Source: Rhodocyclaceae bacterium | GTDB lineage: Bacteria > Pseudomonadota > Gammaproteobacteria > Burkholderiales > Usitatibacteraceae | NCBI GenBank assembly: GCA_020247395.1 | Contig: JADCJC010000020.1 | Location: forward strand, 1-56,530 | Length of the DNA: 56,530 nucleotides | Direction: 5' to 3' | Shown: positions 34,471 through 43,187 of the stretch, one piece after another | Layout of the letters: the number at the start of each line of letters is the position of its first letter | Position numbering within the stretch: position 1 is the first letter of the stretch | Notes under the pieces: model-generated | The model's database searches: none | What the model was told of the DNA's origin: nothing | What the model saw: the letters and a program-made list of their open reading frames with translations, nothing else | Made by a program: the position numbers and the translations under genes

Positions 34471-35736
34471 TCAGGTGCCGGCGGGGGTGGTAATGGAATG
34501 CGTCTTGTGCCAATGGCGAAACTCAGGCAGCATCCACGCAGCCACTGCAGCACAAATGAATGCTCCCATCGATACCAGCAGTGCTACATCGTAGCTGCCA
34601 GTGCGGTCGTGCACCAACCCCATAAGCCAAGGTGCTGTGCCACTGCCGAAGGCGGTTGCAACCTGCTGCGTTGCGCTAGCACGTCCGAAGCTTTCAACGC
34701 TGAAATAGCGCCTTGCCAGAAAGACGGAAAGACTATGGTCGCCCGAATTGAATATGCCCAAGAGTAAGGCGGCTGCAATGATCATGCCGACACCGGGGCC
34801 AAAATAAATCATTACGGTGGCACCTAGCGGGGCGATGACAAACAGGCGGGCTAGCCGCGTCGCAGATGTGTGATCGATCAGCCATCCGGCCATGAGATTG
34901 CCGAAGAATCCACCAGCGCCGATCAGGCTCATCGCGGTTGCAGCTTGGGCGAGAGTCATGCCACGATCCTGCATCATGGCCGCGAAATGAACCAGGATGC
35001 CGGCTACCGCAAAGCCGAACAGCATGTTCCAAACCGCCAAGGTCCACCAGACACGGTCGCTCAAAAATGCGCGCATCGAGACAGGTAGTGGGGAGGAGGC
35101 GCTCGCTTCAACCGGCGTCCCCGACCCCGCGGGTAGTCCTGCGTTCGGTCGCTCGCGGACTAAGAACCAAGCTGCCAAGCCGCCGCCGATCAGACTCATT
35201 AGTGCCATCGCCATGAACGCCTCTCGCCAGCTGGCATGGGAGATCACTACACGGACGATCTGTGGATGGATCACAGCGCCCAACGTGACTAAGGCAAACA
35301 GTAGGCCTAGCGCCCGCCCAAAGGCCTTGTCGAACCAGGTTTGCAGAAGCTTGGACAGCGTAAGGAACGAGGCACCGCTCGCGGTGACGGTCATTACCAA
35401 ACACAATACATAGTAGACCCAGACGCTGCCGTGCATGAAACCAAACCCGGCAAGACTTGCCGACTGCAGCACGACACCCCACAGCACCAATGGGCGCAGC
35501 GGCACTTTGTCAATGATCCAGCCTACCAGTGGCAGGATGGCCGGTCCTACGATCGTCATCAGCGTCAGCGAGAAGGTGATATCGGCGCGCGACCAACCCA
35601 ACTCTTTCTGCATCGGCAGCATCAACAGGCCGAATGTCGAACCGTAGAGTGACGTGACACCAAAGATTGCGACAATGCAGCAGCCTGCCAGTACCCTCCA
35701 GCTGGTCGGCGAGTCGACTACCGGAGCGACGCTCAA
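34471..35736 (-). CDS. MFS transporter
   Basis: A 421-residue transporter with 12 predicted membrane spans and a typical MFS loop (DHTSATRLARL between helices 8 and 9). It resembles the oxalate/formate or monocarboxylate-like MFS group (LPMQKELGWSRADITFSLTL near residue 40). The start is TTG at 35736; no ATG lies near enough to give helix 1. It lies 80 bases downstream of the TonB receptor stop and three bases before the membrane-anchored hydrolase. By context it carries the receptor substrate, or a product of it, across the inner membrane. Confidence 0.9.
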   Translation of the reverse strand: MSVAPVVDSPTSWRVLAGCCIVAIFGVTSLYGSTFGLLMLPMQKELGWSRADITFSLTLMTIVGPAILPLVGWIIDKVPLRPLVLWGVVLQSASLAGFGFMHGSVWVYYVLCLVMTVTASGASFLTLSKLLQTWFDKAFGRALGLLFALVTLGAVIHPQIVRVVISHASWREAFMAMALMSLIGGGLAAWFLVRERPNAGLPAGSGTPVEASASSPLPVSMRAFLSDRVWWTLAVWNMLFGFAVAGILVHFAAMMQDRGMTLAQAATAMSLIGAGGFFGNLMAGWLIDHTSATRLARLFVIAPLGATVMIYFGPGVGMIIAAALLLGIFNSGDHSLSVFLARRYFSVESFGRASATQQVATAFGSGTAPWLMGLVHDRTGSYDVALLVSMGAFICAAVAAWMLPEFRHWHKTHSITTPAGT

Positions 35737-35816
35737 GCGGCAATCTCAGTTAAATGCGGCTCTACCACGATACGTTCGCGCTCAAGCTGAGACTTTCGGG
35801 ACATTCCGCGCCATGG

Positions 35817-38015
35817 TCAGTAGTCGTAACGCAGCGACACGGTCGCCGTGCGAGGGCGCTGTAGGAAGTATTGAGAGAACGCCCCCACGCCACCGGGTGC
35901 CCCGGTGATGCTGAGAACGCCTTTCTGATTGGTGACGTTTGATACGCCAGTTGCGAGCGTCCAGTTCGAATGGGCGAAGGTCAACCCGAGGTCCAGCGTG
36001 TTAAACGCGTCGGCAGGCTTGTTGCCCCCCAAGAACATCACGCGATCACCGACGTGCGTCCAAGTCGCATTCAAGCGGCCTTGGGTGTCAAGCGGACCGA
36101 CGAATTTTGCGTTGGCTTGAAGCGCAGCCTGTAGCCTCGGCGTGCCGGGCAAACGGGAGCCGGCCGCTGCCGTGATTGCAGTTCGACCAGATGGCACGTT
36201 GGTATCAGTGAGCGTCTTGGCATTGATGGAGGCTATTGAAGCTGCGATGTCGAAGGTTGTATCGATGCGGTAGCGCAGCGCCGCCTCCAGTCCTGTACTG
36301 CGCGCTTTGCCAACGTTGTCGATACCGGATTCGGGTAGCCGTCCATTGAGTTGGAAGTAGGTGAATTGCGCGTCTTTCCAGTCTTGAACGAAGGCCGTGA
36401 GGTCAATCTGTAGGCCTTTCGCAGGCGACAACCGAACGCCGGTCTCGTAGTTCCATAGCGAATCGGACTTGAACGCCCTGAACGGCGTTGTTCCATTAAC
36501 CCCACCATAGCGATAGCCTTGGGCCGCCAGCGCATACCAGAGCTGGTCCTGAGCAAACCGATACTTCAGTGTCAACTTGGGTGTGAAGCCACTGTCGCTG
36601 CCATTGGGGACGTCGATGTTGGACGGCGCACCGAAGTTCGTTCCGCGTTGCTGCGAGTTGGTCGTCGTGCGGTAATAGCGGCCACCGGCACCAGCGCTCC
36701 AACCGCTGCCAAAGGCGTACTCGGTGTCCGCGAAGGCGGCTTTCTCCGTGCCGCCACCGGTTGAGGTCAGATCGACCAGCGTGGTCAAGCCAAAAGCGCC
36801 CGAGGGATCGATCTGTTTAGCTGCACTTGAGCCCTTTTGGGTTTGGTAGAACACGCCGACGACATAGCTAAAGTTACCACCGGGGTTGCTGGCGATACGC
36901 AATTCTTGCGATGTCGCGTCGCTTGAGCCGGATTGGGGGCGATACACTTGTGGTACCACCACGCCAACGCTGGCGAAGAGTTCGGTGTCGTCAATGAGCC
37001 GTGAAAAGGTTGACTTAAGTCGACCGGTAATGGACGTTAGCGTGGCGTCGCCCAACTTCCAGTCAGCCGTTAAGCTATAGAAGTCTGTTGTACTACTCCG
37101 TGTTGAATTGTTTGGCGACGTGTGCTGTAGGCGTGTAGCGTCTGGAGATACACTGAAGGTGTCACCTTGCTCGGTCTTCTGGGTACTCAGTACTAGTGTG
37201 GCGGTCAGATCCTTTACTGGCCGCACGGTGATTAGGGCTCGGCCTCCGGTCTGGTGGACATCGTTGGCGTCCTGCTTCTTGGTGCCAAGGTTGTCGATGT
37301 AGCCAGGGTCCCGCCGGTCGAAGGCGACAAGGCGTACTCCAGCAACATCCTCAGAAAGCGGCGCGTTGATCATGCCATAGAAAGAGAACTTGCCATCGCC
37401 ATCCGATGCTTTAGCATATTCCGACTTGATACTGGCCTCAAAACTGTTCAGGCGAGGCTTGTTAAACAGGTAGCGTACGGCACCGCCGAGCGAACCCGAA
37501 CCGAACAATACACCTTGCGGGCCACGCAGCACTTCCACGCGGTCCAGATCCCAAGTCAATACATCCAATACAGTGCCTTTACCAGTAGCCGAAGCCAGCG
37601 GTACATCTTCAAGGTACAGGCCGGTTGGCCCCTGTTGGGCTCCGCCACCCTCGTTAGTGGTACTGGTGCCGATTCCTCGAATGGTAATGGTGTTGCTCGC
37701 AACATCACCTTTATTGAACTGCAACCCCGGGGCAAGCTTGAGAGTGTCTTCTTGGTCGCGAGCGCCTCGACGCTCAAGATCGCTGCCATTGAGAACGGTC
37801 ACTGTGCCCGCGACTTCCCTTTGGGACTCAGTACGTTTATTGGCGGTAACCACGATCGTTTCCACCGTCGGCTGTGTCGCCGGCGGCGGGGGAGGTGGCT
37901 GCTGTGCTGCGGTCGGTAGCGAGCCGACCATTCCCGCTGCCAACAAGGCGCGAACGATCATGTTTATGGCTGTCGGATTGACGGTATTGTTGGGGGAAGC
38001 CGTTTTTGTTGTCAT
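35817..38015 (-). CDS. TonB-dependent receptor
   Basis: A 732-residue outer-membrane receptor. Signal peptide (about residues 1-37) is followed by a polyproline stretch and the TonB box VETIVVTA, the plug domain (about 55-170, QREVAGTVTVLNGSDLERRG) and a beta barrel ending in the typical terminal aromatic (SLRYDY). No N-terminal signalling domain, so it does not use FecIR-type regulation. It heads a six-gene minus-strand block (receptor, MFS, hydrolase, DUF885, hydrolase, M3 peptidase) and has a candidate AraC site about 100 bases upstream. Substrate likely a peptide or peptide-like compound, by inference from the peptidases. Confidence 0.95.
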   Translation of the reverse strand: MTTKTASPNNTVNPTAINMIVRALLAAGMVGSLPTAAQQPPPPPPATQPTVETIVVTANKRTESQREVAGTVTVLNGSDLERRGARDQEDTLKLAPGLQFNKGDVASNTITIRGIGTSTTNEGGGAQQGPTGLYLEDVPLASATGKGTVLDVLTWDLDRVEVLRGPQGVLFGSGSLGGAVRYLFNKPRLNSFEASIKSEYAKASDGDGKFSFYGMINAPLSEDVAGVRLVAFDRRDPGYIDNLGTKKQDANDVHQTGGRALITVRPVKDLTATLVLSTQKTEQGDTFSVSPDATRLQHTSPNNSTRSSTTDFYSLTADWKLGDATLTSITGRLKSTFSRLIDDTELFASVGVVVPQVYRPQSGSSDATSQELRIASNPGGNFSYVVGVFYQTQKGSSAAKQIDPSGAFGLTTLVDLTSTGGGTEKAAFADTEYAFGSGWSAGAGGRYYRTTTNSQQRGTNFGAPSNIDVPNGSDSGFTPKLTLKYRFAQDQLWYALAAQGYRYGGVNGTTPFRAFKSDSLWNYETGVRLSPAKGLQIDLTAFVQDWKDAQFTYFQLNGRLPESGIDNVGKARSTGLEAALRYRIDTTFDIAASIASINAKTLTDTNVPSGRTAITAAAGSRLPGTPRLQAALQANAKFVGPLDTQGRLNATWTHVGDRVMFLGGNKPADAFNTLDLGLTFAHSNWTLATGVSNVTNQKGVLSITGAPGGVGAFSQYFLQRPRTATVSLRYDY

Positions 38016-38079
38016 GATGTCTCTCCTATTCAGATGGGATGGCCATACCGTGCTTGGCCGACGCGCTACCGGTCAAATG

Positions 38080-38085
38080 AGTATA
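38080..38085 (-). promoter_or_regulatory. -10-like element of the TonB receptor operon
   Basis: TATACT on the minus strand, 65 bases before the receptor start codon, with a poor -35 at the expected distance. A weak -35 fits an activator-dependent promoter with the AraC site upstream. Confidence 0.35.
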
Positions 38086-38117
38086 GGGCGCAAACAACGG
38101 ACTCGTTTTTGACGTTG

Positions 38118-38143
38118 CACCGAATATTTAGGCGGATTCACCG
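38118..38143 (-). promoter_or_regulatory. Candidate AraC operator upstream of the TonB receptor operon
   Basis: On the minus strand the first 19 bases read CGGTGAATCCGCCTAAATA. The divergent dipeptidase promoter region carries CGGTTGATTCGCCTAAATA on the plus strand: 16 of 19 positions agree without gaps, in the same orientation relative to the gene served. The site ends 103 bases from the receptor start. The AraC gene lies between the two sites. Confidence 0.5.
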
Positions 38144-38191
38144 AGGCAAGTTTGAGCGCTTTAGGACGGCTGGTGGCCTCAGGATACGCCT

Positions 38192-39304
38192 TCACATCCG
38201 CGCTGGAATTGGTCCAAGCGGCAGGCTGAATGGTGCACGATGTTGCCGATAATCCCGCGGCGACATACCAACGTGGCTACAAAATGCCGCAGCAAAACTG
38301 CTCTGGTGCTTGTATCCCACTCTTTCCGCGACTTGGGCGATGGTGAGCTTCGCCTGTAACAGAAGCTGCTGTGCCTCGCGCATTCGCCTTTCGAGACAAT
38401 ACTCGGTCATCGTTACACCGAATACATCTCTGAATACTGCCTTTAGCTTGTTCTGATTAGTGCCGATATCCCGCGCAAGTTTGACGAAACAAGGCGGCTT
38501 ACGGTAATCGCGCGCTAGCCGTTCAAGTGCCGAATTGGCCAATTCCACGTCGCGATGCCTATTTAGCGCACCACCTCGCAGCGAAGGGGTATGGTGCATG
38601 GCATCAAGCGTGAAGGCTACTAACTCGGCAAGACGTCCAGCGTACTGCACGACGCGAAGCTCACTTTCCAGCGGACTATCAATCGTGTCAGCAATCAGGC
38701 CTGCAATCCGATGATTAAGAGGGAACGACGCAATTCGGCCAGCTGCGCCTGAAGCCGCGAGTACTTCCCGCATAACCGCCGGTAGGTCCTCAACCCGCAA
38801 ATCGTACCGTGCGGCAAATGTAGACGCACGGAATACGGCGATGATTCCCTGCTGTCGCACACCTCCGACGATGTCTACGACCTGCATCCGGCCACCTGGC
38901 ACGCAGGCTAATGTCACTTCAGGTCGATTGAATATCATAGGCGCAGCACCTTCTACCTGAAAGGTTACATCGCAACAAAGCGATGCCCGCAATACAATCA
39001 GCGGTTCATCGTTATCGTAGCGCCAGCTCGCCGATGCGGGCAGGACACAGTTGACGACGGTAAGAATGACATCGTTGTCGGCAAATCGAACGACATCCGC
39101 TGTGCCGGCTCCGCCGGCTCGTGCGAGAAACTGCCGCACACCATTGCGCGCAAATCGTTTGAACTCCGTGTGCTCGGCTGTAGCGCGGAACGCCTCCTGC
39201 TCGAAATCAAGCGCCGACCAAGCGCCCGATTGCTTCCTCGCTCTGGAGGGCTTACGTTTGACGACGATGTTCGGCGATGATTGACCTAGGTGCCTGGACG
39301 TCAT
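38192..39304 (-). CDS. AraC family transcriptional regulator
   Basis: A 370-residue regulator. The ATG at 39304 is chosen (MTSRHLGQSSPNI); the open frame runs back to 39442 over the promoter region and beyond the dipeptidase start. The C-terminus carries two helix-turn-helix motifs of the AraC/XylS type: NKLKAVFRDVFGVTMTEYCL then LTIAQVAERVGYKHQSSFAA, with a final MSPRDYRQ. The N-terminal ligand domain is of unknown specificity. Placed between the receptor operon and the divergent dipeptidase, it is the natural regulator of both; the plus-strand site sits just upstream of its own ATG, allowing autorepression. Confidence 0.93.
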   Translation of the reverse strand: MTSRHLGQSSPNIVVKRKPSRARKQSGAWSALDFEQEAFRATAEHTEFKRFARNGVRQFLARAGGAGTADVVRFADNDVILTVVNCVLPASASWRYDNDEPLIVLRASLCCDVTFQVEGAAPMIFNRPEVTLACVPGGRMQVVDIVGGVRQQGIIAVFRASTFAARYDLRVEDLPAVMREVLAASGAAGRIASFPLNHRIAGLIADTIDSPLESELRVVQYAGRLAELVAFTLDAMHHTPSLRGGALNRHRDVELANSALERLARDYRKPPCFVKLARDIGTNQNKLKAVFRDVFGVTMTEYCLERRMREAQQLLLQAKLTIAQVAERVGYKHQSSFAAAFCSHVGMSPRDYRQHRAPFSLPLGPIPARM

Positions 39305-39305
39305 C

Positions 39306-39332
39306 CGGTTGATTCGCCTAAATAAATGGGTG
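39306..39332 (+). promoter_or_regulatory. Candidate AraC operator upstream of the dipeptidase
   Basis: CGGTTGATTCGCCTAAATA (39306-39324) followed by AATGGGTG. It matches the site upstream of the TonB receptor at 16 of 19 positions. A -10-like TAATAT follows at 39340. It starts one base upstream of the AraC start codon on the other strand. Confidence 0.5.
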
Positions 39333-39417
39333 TTTCGACTAATATACCTTGCCTTTGGGTGACGTAACATTAAGGCGATGAATTCACGCCGCTCGGCAAC
39401 GGACCCCGCGATGACTG

Positions 39418-40461
39418 ATGGCAAACCCACAAGAGTGTGCACATATGAGTTTGGTCACAACGTCCAACATTGAGATGACCAGCGCAGCGCAGGTGCTGCG
39501 CAACAGTATCGTTTGGGACAACCACGGCTGTATGCCGGTAATGCGTCCGCACAATACGTCTTTCTTGCCCCAGCTACAGCGCTATCGGGTAGCCGGTGTG
39601 GATGCAGTCATGCTCAATATCGGTTTTGGCGATATGGGCATCGAAGAGCACATTCGCACCCTCGCGAGCATTCGTCACTGGCTAAAATTGCGCCAGAGCG
39701 AATATGTACTCATCACGAGTGTCGATGATATAGAGCTCGCCCATCAAACTGGTCGGCTTGCAGTTGGTTTTGATATCGAGGGTGGAAACGCCATTGCCGA
39801 CCAACCAAGTTTGCTTCAACTTTATTACGACCTCGGCGTGCGGTGGATGCTGCTGGCCTACAACAACAGCAACCGCATAGGCGGGGGGTGTCAGGACGAT
39901 GACGGTGGTCTTACCTCGTTTGGAAGGGAAGTGATTACCGAAATGGAGCGTGTGGGCATGATCGTCTGCTGTAGCCATACGGGCCATCGGACCGCGCGAG
40001 AGGTGTTGGAAGTCGCTACCAAGCCAGTTATTTTTTCACACAGCAATCCGAGCGCATTGCATCCGCATCCGCGCAACATTCCCGACGATCTTATTCTTGG
40101 CTGCGCAGCAACCGGCGGGGTTGTGGGCATCAACGGGATTGGCAGCTTTCTCGGAACAAACGATAACACCAGCAAAACATTCGCCAGACATATTGACCAT
40201 GTCGTTCAACTCGTCGGCCCGCAGCACGTGGCCATCGGCCTTGATTACGTATTCGATACACAGGAACTGGATGACTATGTGGCGAAGATGGCCCACACGT
40301 TTCCGCCAGAACTTGGCTATGAAAAGGGTGTACGTCTGGTTGCACCCGAGCAGCTTGAAGAGGTTGTGGAGATCTTGCTCTCGTGGGGCTACTCCAAAGG
40401 CGACCTCGGTTCGATCTTGGGCGGTAATCTCATGCGTTTGGCAAGAACGGTATGGAAATAG
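39418..40461 (+). CDS. M19 family membrane dipeptidase homologue
   Basis: A 347-residue protein of the renal-dipeptidase (M19) family; starts at 39418 and 39445 are both possible, and similarity begins near residue 24. Metal-site blocks are WDNHGCMPV (usual HxD of the family), DIEGGNAI (bridging Glu), CCSHTGH and FSHSNPSAL (two His) and IGLDYVFD (Asp). In the first motif the aspartate of HxD is replaced by Cys, a substitution that could still bind zinc. M19 enzymes cut dipeptides, including ones with D-residues or dehydro-residues. There is no signal peptide, so it is cytoplasmic. It is divergent from the AraC gene and is followed by the deiodinase-like gene. Confidence 0.9.
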   Translation: MANPQECAHMSLVTTSNIEMTSAAQVLRNSIVWDNHGCMPVMRPHNTSFLPQLQRYRVAGVDAVMLNIGFGDMGIEEHIRTLASIRHWLKLRQSEYVLITSVDDIELAHQTGRLAVGFDIEGGNAIADQPSLLQLYYDLGVRWMLLAYNNSNRIGGGCQDDDGGLTSFGREVITEMERVGMIVCCSHTGHRTAREVLEVATKPVIFSHSNPSALHPHPRNIPDDLILGCAATGGVVGINGIGSFLGTNDNTSKTFARHIDHVVQLVGPQHVAIGLDYVFDTQELDDYVAKMAHTFPPELGYEKGVRLVAPEQLEEVVEILLSWGYSKGDLGSILGGNLMRLARTVWK

Positions 40462-40534
40462 CCATTCCCACAATTGCAGGCTAACGCCGAAATCGAGCTA
40501 CCCTGCAGTTTTCGCCGTGGAAAAACATCGCCTC

Positions 40535-40540
40535 AGGAGG
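40535..40540 (+). promoter_or_regulatory. Shine-Dalgarno deciding the deiodinase-like start
   Basis: A perfect AGGAGG five bases before the TTG at 40546. It fixes the start of the following gene at TTG rather than at the open-frame TTG at 40474. Confidence 0.8.
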
Positions 40541-40545
40541 CCGAA

Positions 40546-41250
40546 TTGAAACCGCACGATTCCATTCCCCTCAACTTCATCGAGTATCCTTCCGATGCCA
40601 TGCTTGAGCGTGCCAGAGGGTTTTACGCCGAGATGAGCGGACGACGCACTGTGCGGGAATTTTCCTCACGGCCGGTGGCCCGTGAGTTGATCGAAACATG
40701 CATACGCACTGCGGGGACCGCACCTTCTGGTGCCAATCAGCAGCCTTGGCACTTCGTGGTTGTGAGTGATGCGCAAATGAAGTCGCGCATACGATTCGCA
40801 GCTGAAGCTGAGGAAACCGAGTTCTATGAACGCCGAGCGACCGATGAATGGCTGGAAGCACTCGCGCCACTTGGAACCGATGCAGACAAGTCCTTTCTAG
40901 AAGTCGCCCCTTACCTTATCGCCATTTTCTATGAGGCCTACGGTTTCGATGATGCGGGCAAACGCATAAAACGCTACTACCCGATGGATTCGGTCGGTAT
41001 TGCCAGCGGGATGTTGATCGCGGCGTTGCATCACGCCGGGCTCGCCAGCCTCACACACACGCCAAGCCCAATGGCGTTTCTGAATGAAATCCTCGGTCGT
41101 CCGGATAACGAGCGTCCTTTCTTGTTGCTGGTGGTGGGGTATCCCGCCAATGGCGCGCGGGTGCCGAGTATCACGAGGAAACCACTGGCATCGATCGCAC
41201 ATTTTGTTGAACAACCGAATGTGGCAGCTTTATCGACTGATCAAACCTAG
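40546..41250 (+). CDS. Iodotyrosine deiodinase-like flavoprotein (nitroreductase superfamily)
   Basis: A 234-residue FMN protein starting at TTG 40546 behind a perfect AGGAGG. Most annotation would call it nitroreductase, but it aligns along its whole length with vertebrate iodotyrosine deiodinase recalled from memory: [29 protein letters not shown], a [10 protein letters not shown] segment, [18 protein letters not shown] and RKPLASI near the end. The active-site lid keeps Glu90, Tyr94 and Lys115 at spacings of 4 and 21, the same as human Glu157, Tyr161 and Lys182 that bind the amino-acid zwitterion. This points to reductive dehalogenation of free halotyrosine, or a related tyrosine derivative. 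It lies 84 bases downstream of the dipeptidase, co-oriented. Confidence 0.85.
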   Translation: MKPHDSIPLNFIEYPSDAMLERARGFYAEMSGRRTVREFSSRPVARELIETCIRTAGTAPSGANQQPWHFVVVSDAQMKSRIRFAAEAEETEFYERRATDEWLEALAPLGTDADKSFLEVAPYLIAIFYEAYGFDDAGKRIKRYYPMDSVGIASGMLIAALHHAGLASLTHTPSPMAFLNEILGRPDNERPFLLLVVGYPANGARVPSITRKPLASIAHFVEQPNVAALSTDQT

Positions 41251-41336
41251 TAGGAAGATGCGGCACTCGCCGGATAAACGGCGGCTGTATGCAGCCTACA
41301 AAGTTTGGGCAGCCGGTTGGGTCAGGGATGGGTGGT

Positions 41337-41348
41337 TTCAGATCTGAA
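41337..41348. other. Palindrome downstream of the deiodinase-like gene
   Basis: TTCAGATCTGAA, a perfect 12-base inverted repeat flanked by GGGTGG and GTGAACC. The flanks resemble the REP copy at 45475 (GGGTGGTTTCA and TGAAG), so it may be a degenerate element or a transcript-end hairpin. Confidence 0.35.
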
Positions 41349-41444
41349 GTGAACCGGGCGTAGTCGGCTAAGTTGTGCGGTAAGTCAGTCAAACATCGGG
41401 TAACGGCCCCATAATTTAAGTTTACGCTTGATGCTTGCCCAGCC

Positions 41445-43040
41445 GTGCTGACCTTTGATAACCAATTCCGCCGCGAACTCCCTGGTGACCCCAACACATC
41501 CAATACGACGCGCCAAGTAAATGGTGCCGTGTGGTCGCCGGTGATGCCGACCCCGGTTGCCGCACCACGCCTCATCGCCTACTCGCAAGAGATGGCCAAC
41601 GAGTTAGGGCTGAGTACGGCGATGATGCAGAGTACAGAAGTCGTCAATGCGTTGGGTGGGAACGGCGTGTTTGCGGGCAGCGAGCCTTACGCCACGGTTT
41701 ATGGTGGCCACCAGTTTGGTCACTGGGCAGGGCAGCTGGGTGACGGGCGTGCGATCTACCTCGGTGAGGTTGTTAATGCTGCGGGCACGCGCCATGAGTT
41801 GCAACTGAAAGGCGCAGGGCCTACACCGTACTCGCGTCGTGCCGATGGCCGCGCGGTGTTACGTTCCTCCATCCGCGAATTTTTGTGTAGTGAGGCAATG
41901 TTTCACCTTGGTATTCCGACCACTCGTGCGCTGAGTCTGGTCGCGACCGGCGACAAAGTCGTGCGCGATATGTTTTATGACGGCAACCCCGAGCGCGAGC
42001 CCGGTGCGATTGTTTGCCGCGTCGCGCCGTCGTTCACACGTTTCGGCCACTTTGAAATTCACGCGGCGCGAAATGACGTTGCGCTGTTGAAGAAACTCAT
42101 TGACTTCACCATCGCTCGCGATTTTGTCGACATAACGCTGCCCACCGAACCGGTTGAACGAGTCGGGGAGTGGTTCGGTGTGATCGCTGAGCGTACCGCC
42201 GTGATGGTCGCGCACTGGATGCGCGTGGGCTTTGTGCACGGTGTGATGAATACCGACAACATGTCCATCTTAGGGCTAACGATTGACTACGGACCGTATG
42301 GGTGGATTGATAACTTTGATCCAGGCTGGACACCAAACACCACCGATGCAGAAGGCCGGCGCTACTGTTACGGTCGCCAGCCTGAGATTGCACGCTGGAA
42401 TTTGGAACGTCTCGGTTCGGCGTTGTTGATGGTGACCGATGAAGATAGTCAGGACGCTCATCACATGGGCGATTTGTTGACGGCGGGGATGAATCGGTAT
42501 GACGCCGCATTTGATCTCGCCACCCGAAATAATCTTGCCGGCAAGTTTGGCTTTGCCGAATGGCGTGAGGAAGACACCGCGCTCGTCAACGACGCGTATC
42601 GATTGCTGGTGGATGCGGAAGTCGATATGACTATTTTTTTTCGCCGCTTGGCCGAGGTTGGGGTAGCTCCCAAGGACGTGACTGCTGACCGCGCAACGAT
42701 GGCCGAGGCGTTCTACCGCGATGATCTTCGCGAGACCCACCAAGCCGCATTCGATGCGTGGATCGAACGATATCGTCATCGCATCGCTGAAGATGACTTT
42801 GCGCCGACCGATCGCGCCGCACGCATGGCGCAATTCAATCCAAAGTACGTGCTGCGCAACTATCTGGCGCAGGAGGCAATCGACCTCGCCACCGGGGGAG
42901 ACAACCGCATGGTGCTTGAACTGCTCGATGTGATGCGTCGGCCCTACGACGAACAGCCCGGCCGCGAGCGCTTCGCCGAAAAGCGTCCCGATTGGGCACG
43001 GCAAAAGGCAGGGTGTTCGATGCTGTCGTGTAGTTCCTAG
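41445..43040 (+). CDS. selO: Protein adenylyltransferase SelO (YdiU family)
   Basis: A 531-residue pseudokinase-fold enzyme. The start is GTG at 41445 (MLTFDNQFRRELPGDP, matching the family N-terminus). Family blocks include YGGHQFGHWAGQLGDGRA, ELQLKGAGPTPYSRRADGRA, HGVMNTDNMSI and DYGPYGWIDNFDPGW. SelO transfers AMP from ATP to Ser, Thr or Tyr of proteins in redox stress responses. The C-terminus reads GCSMLSCSS, where the eukaryotic protein has selenocysteine and bacterial ones usually Cys. It is about 190 bases downstream of the deiodinase-like gene. Confidence 0.96.
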   Translation: MLTFDNQFRRELPGDPNTSNTTRQVNGAVWSPVMPTPVAAPRLIAYSQEMANELGLSTAMMQSTEVVNALGGNGVFAGSEPYATVYGGHQFGHWAGQLGDGRAIYLGEVVNAAGTRHELQLKGAGPTPYSRRADGRAVLRSSIREFLCSEAMFHLGIPTTRALSLVATGDKVVRDMFYDGNPEREPGAIVCRVAPSFTRFGHFEIHAARNDVALLKKLIDFTIARDFVDITLPTEPVERVGEWFGVIAERTAVMVAHWMRVGFVHGVMNTDNMSILGLTIDYGPYGWIDNFDPGWTPNTTDAEGRRYCYGRQPEIARWNLERLGSALLMVTDEDSQDAHHMGDLLTAGMNRYDAAFDLATRNNLAGKFGFAEWREEDTALVNDAYRLLVDAEVDMTIFFRRLAEVGVAPKDVTADRATMAEAFYRDDLRETHQAAFDAWIERYRHRIAEDDFAPTDRAARMAQFNPKYVLRNYLAQEAIDLATGGDNRMVLELLDVMRRPYDEQPGRERFAEKRPDWARQKAGCSMLSCSS

Positions 43041-43116
43041 TCGGGTAGATCGTTCTGGCAGGTGATTTGCAATGAACAGTTGCCCGGCTTGTGAAAGGTA
43101 CGTGAGTTCGTCAGAA

Positions 43117-43132
43117 TCGGCCAAGAGCGGTC
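43117..43132 (+). repeat. Short intergenic motif TCGGCCAAGAGCGGTC
   Basis: One of five related short motifs lying just downstream of genes in this window (others near 44571, 54744, 55435 and 55805). Here it lies 77 bases after selO. Its nature is unknown. Confidence 0.45.
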
Positions 43133-43187
43133 CGCGCATCGCCGATGCTACTTCCCTTGACTCTACATCTGGATACCTGACGACAGA

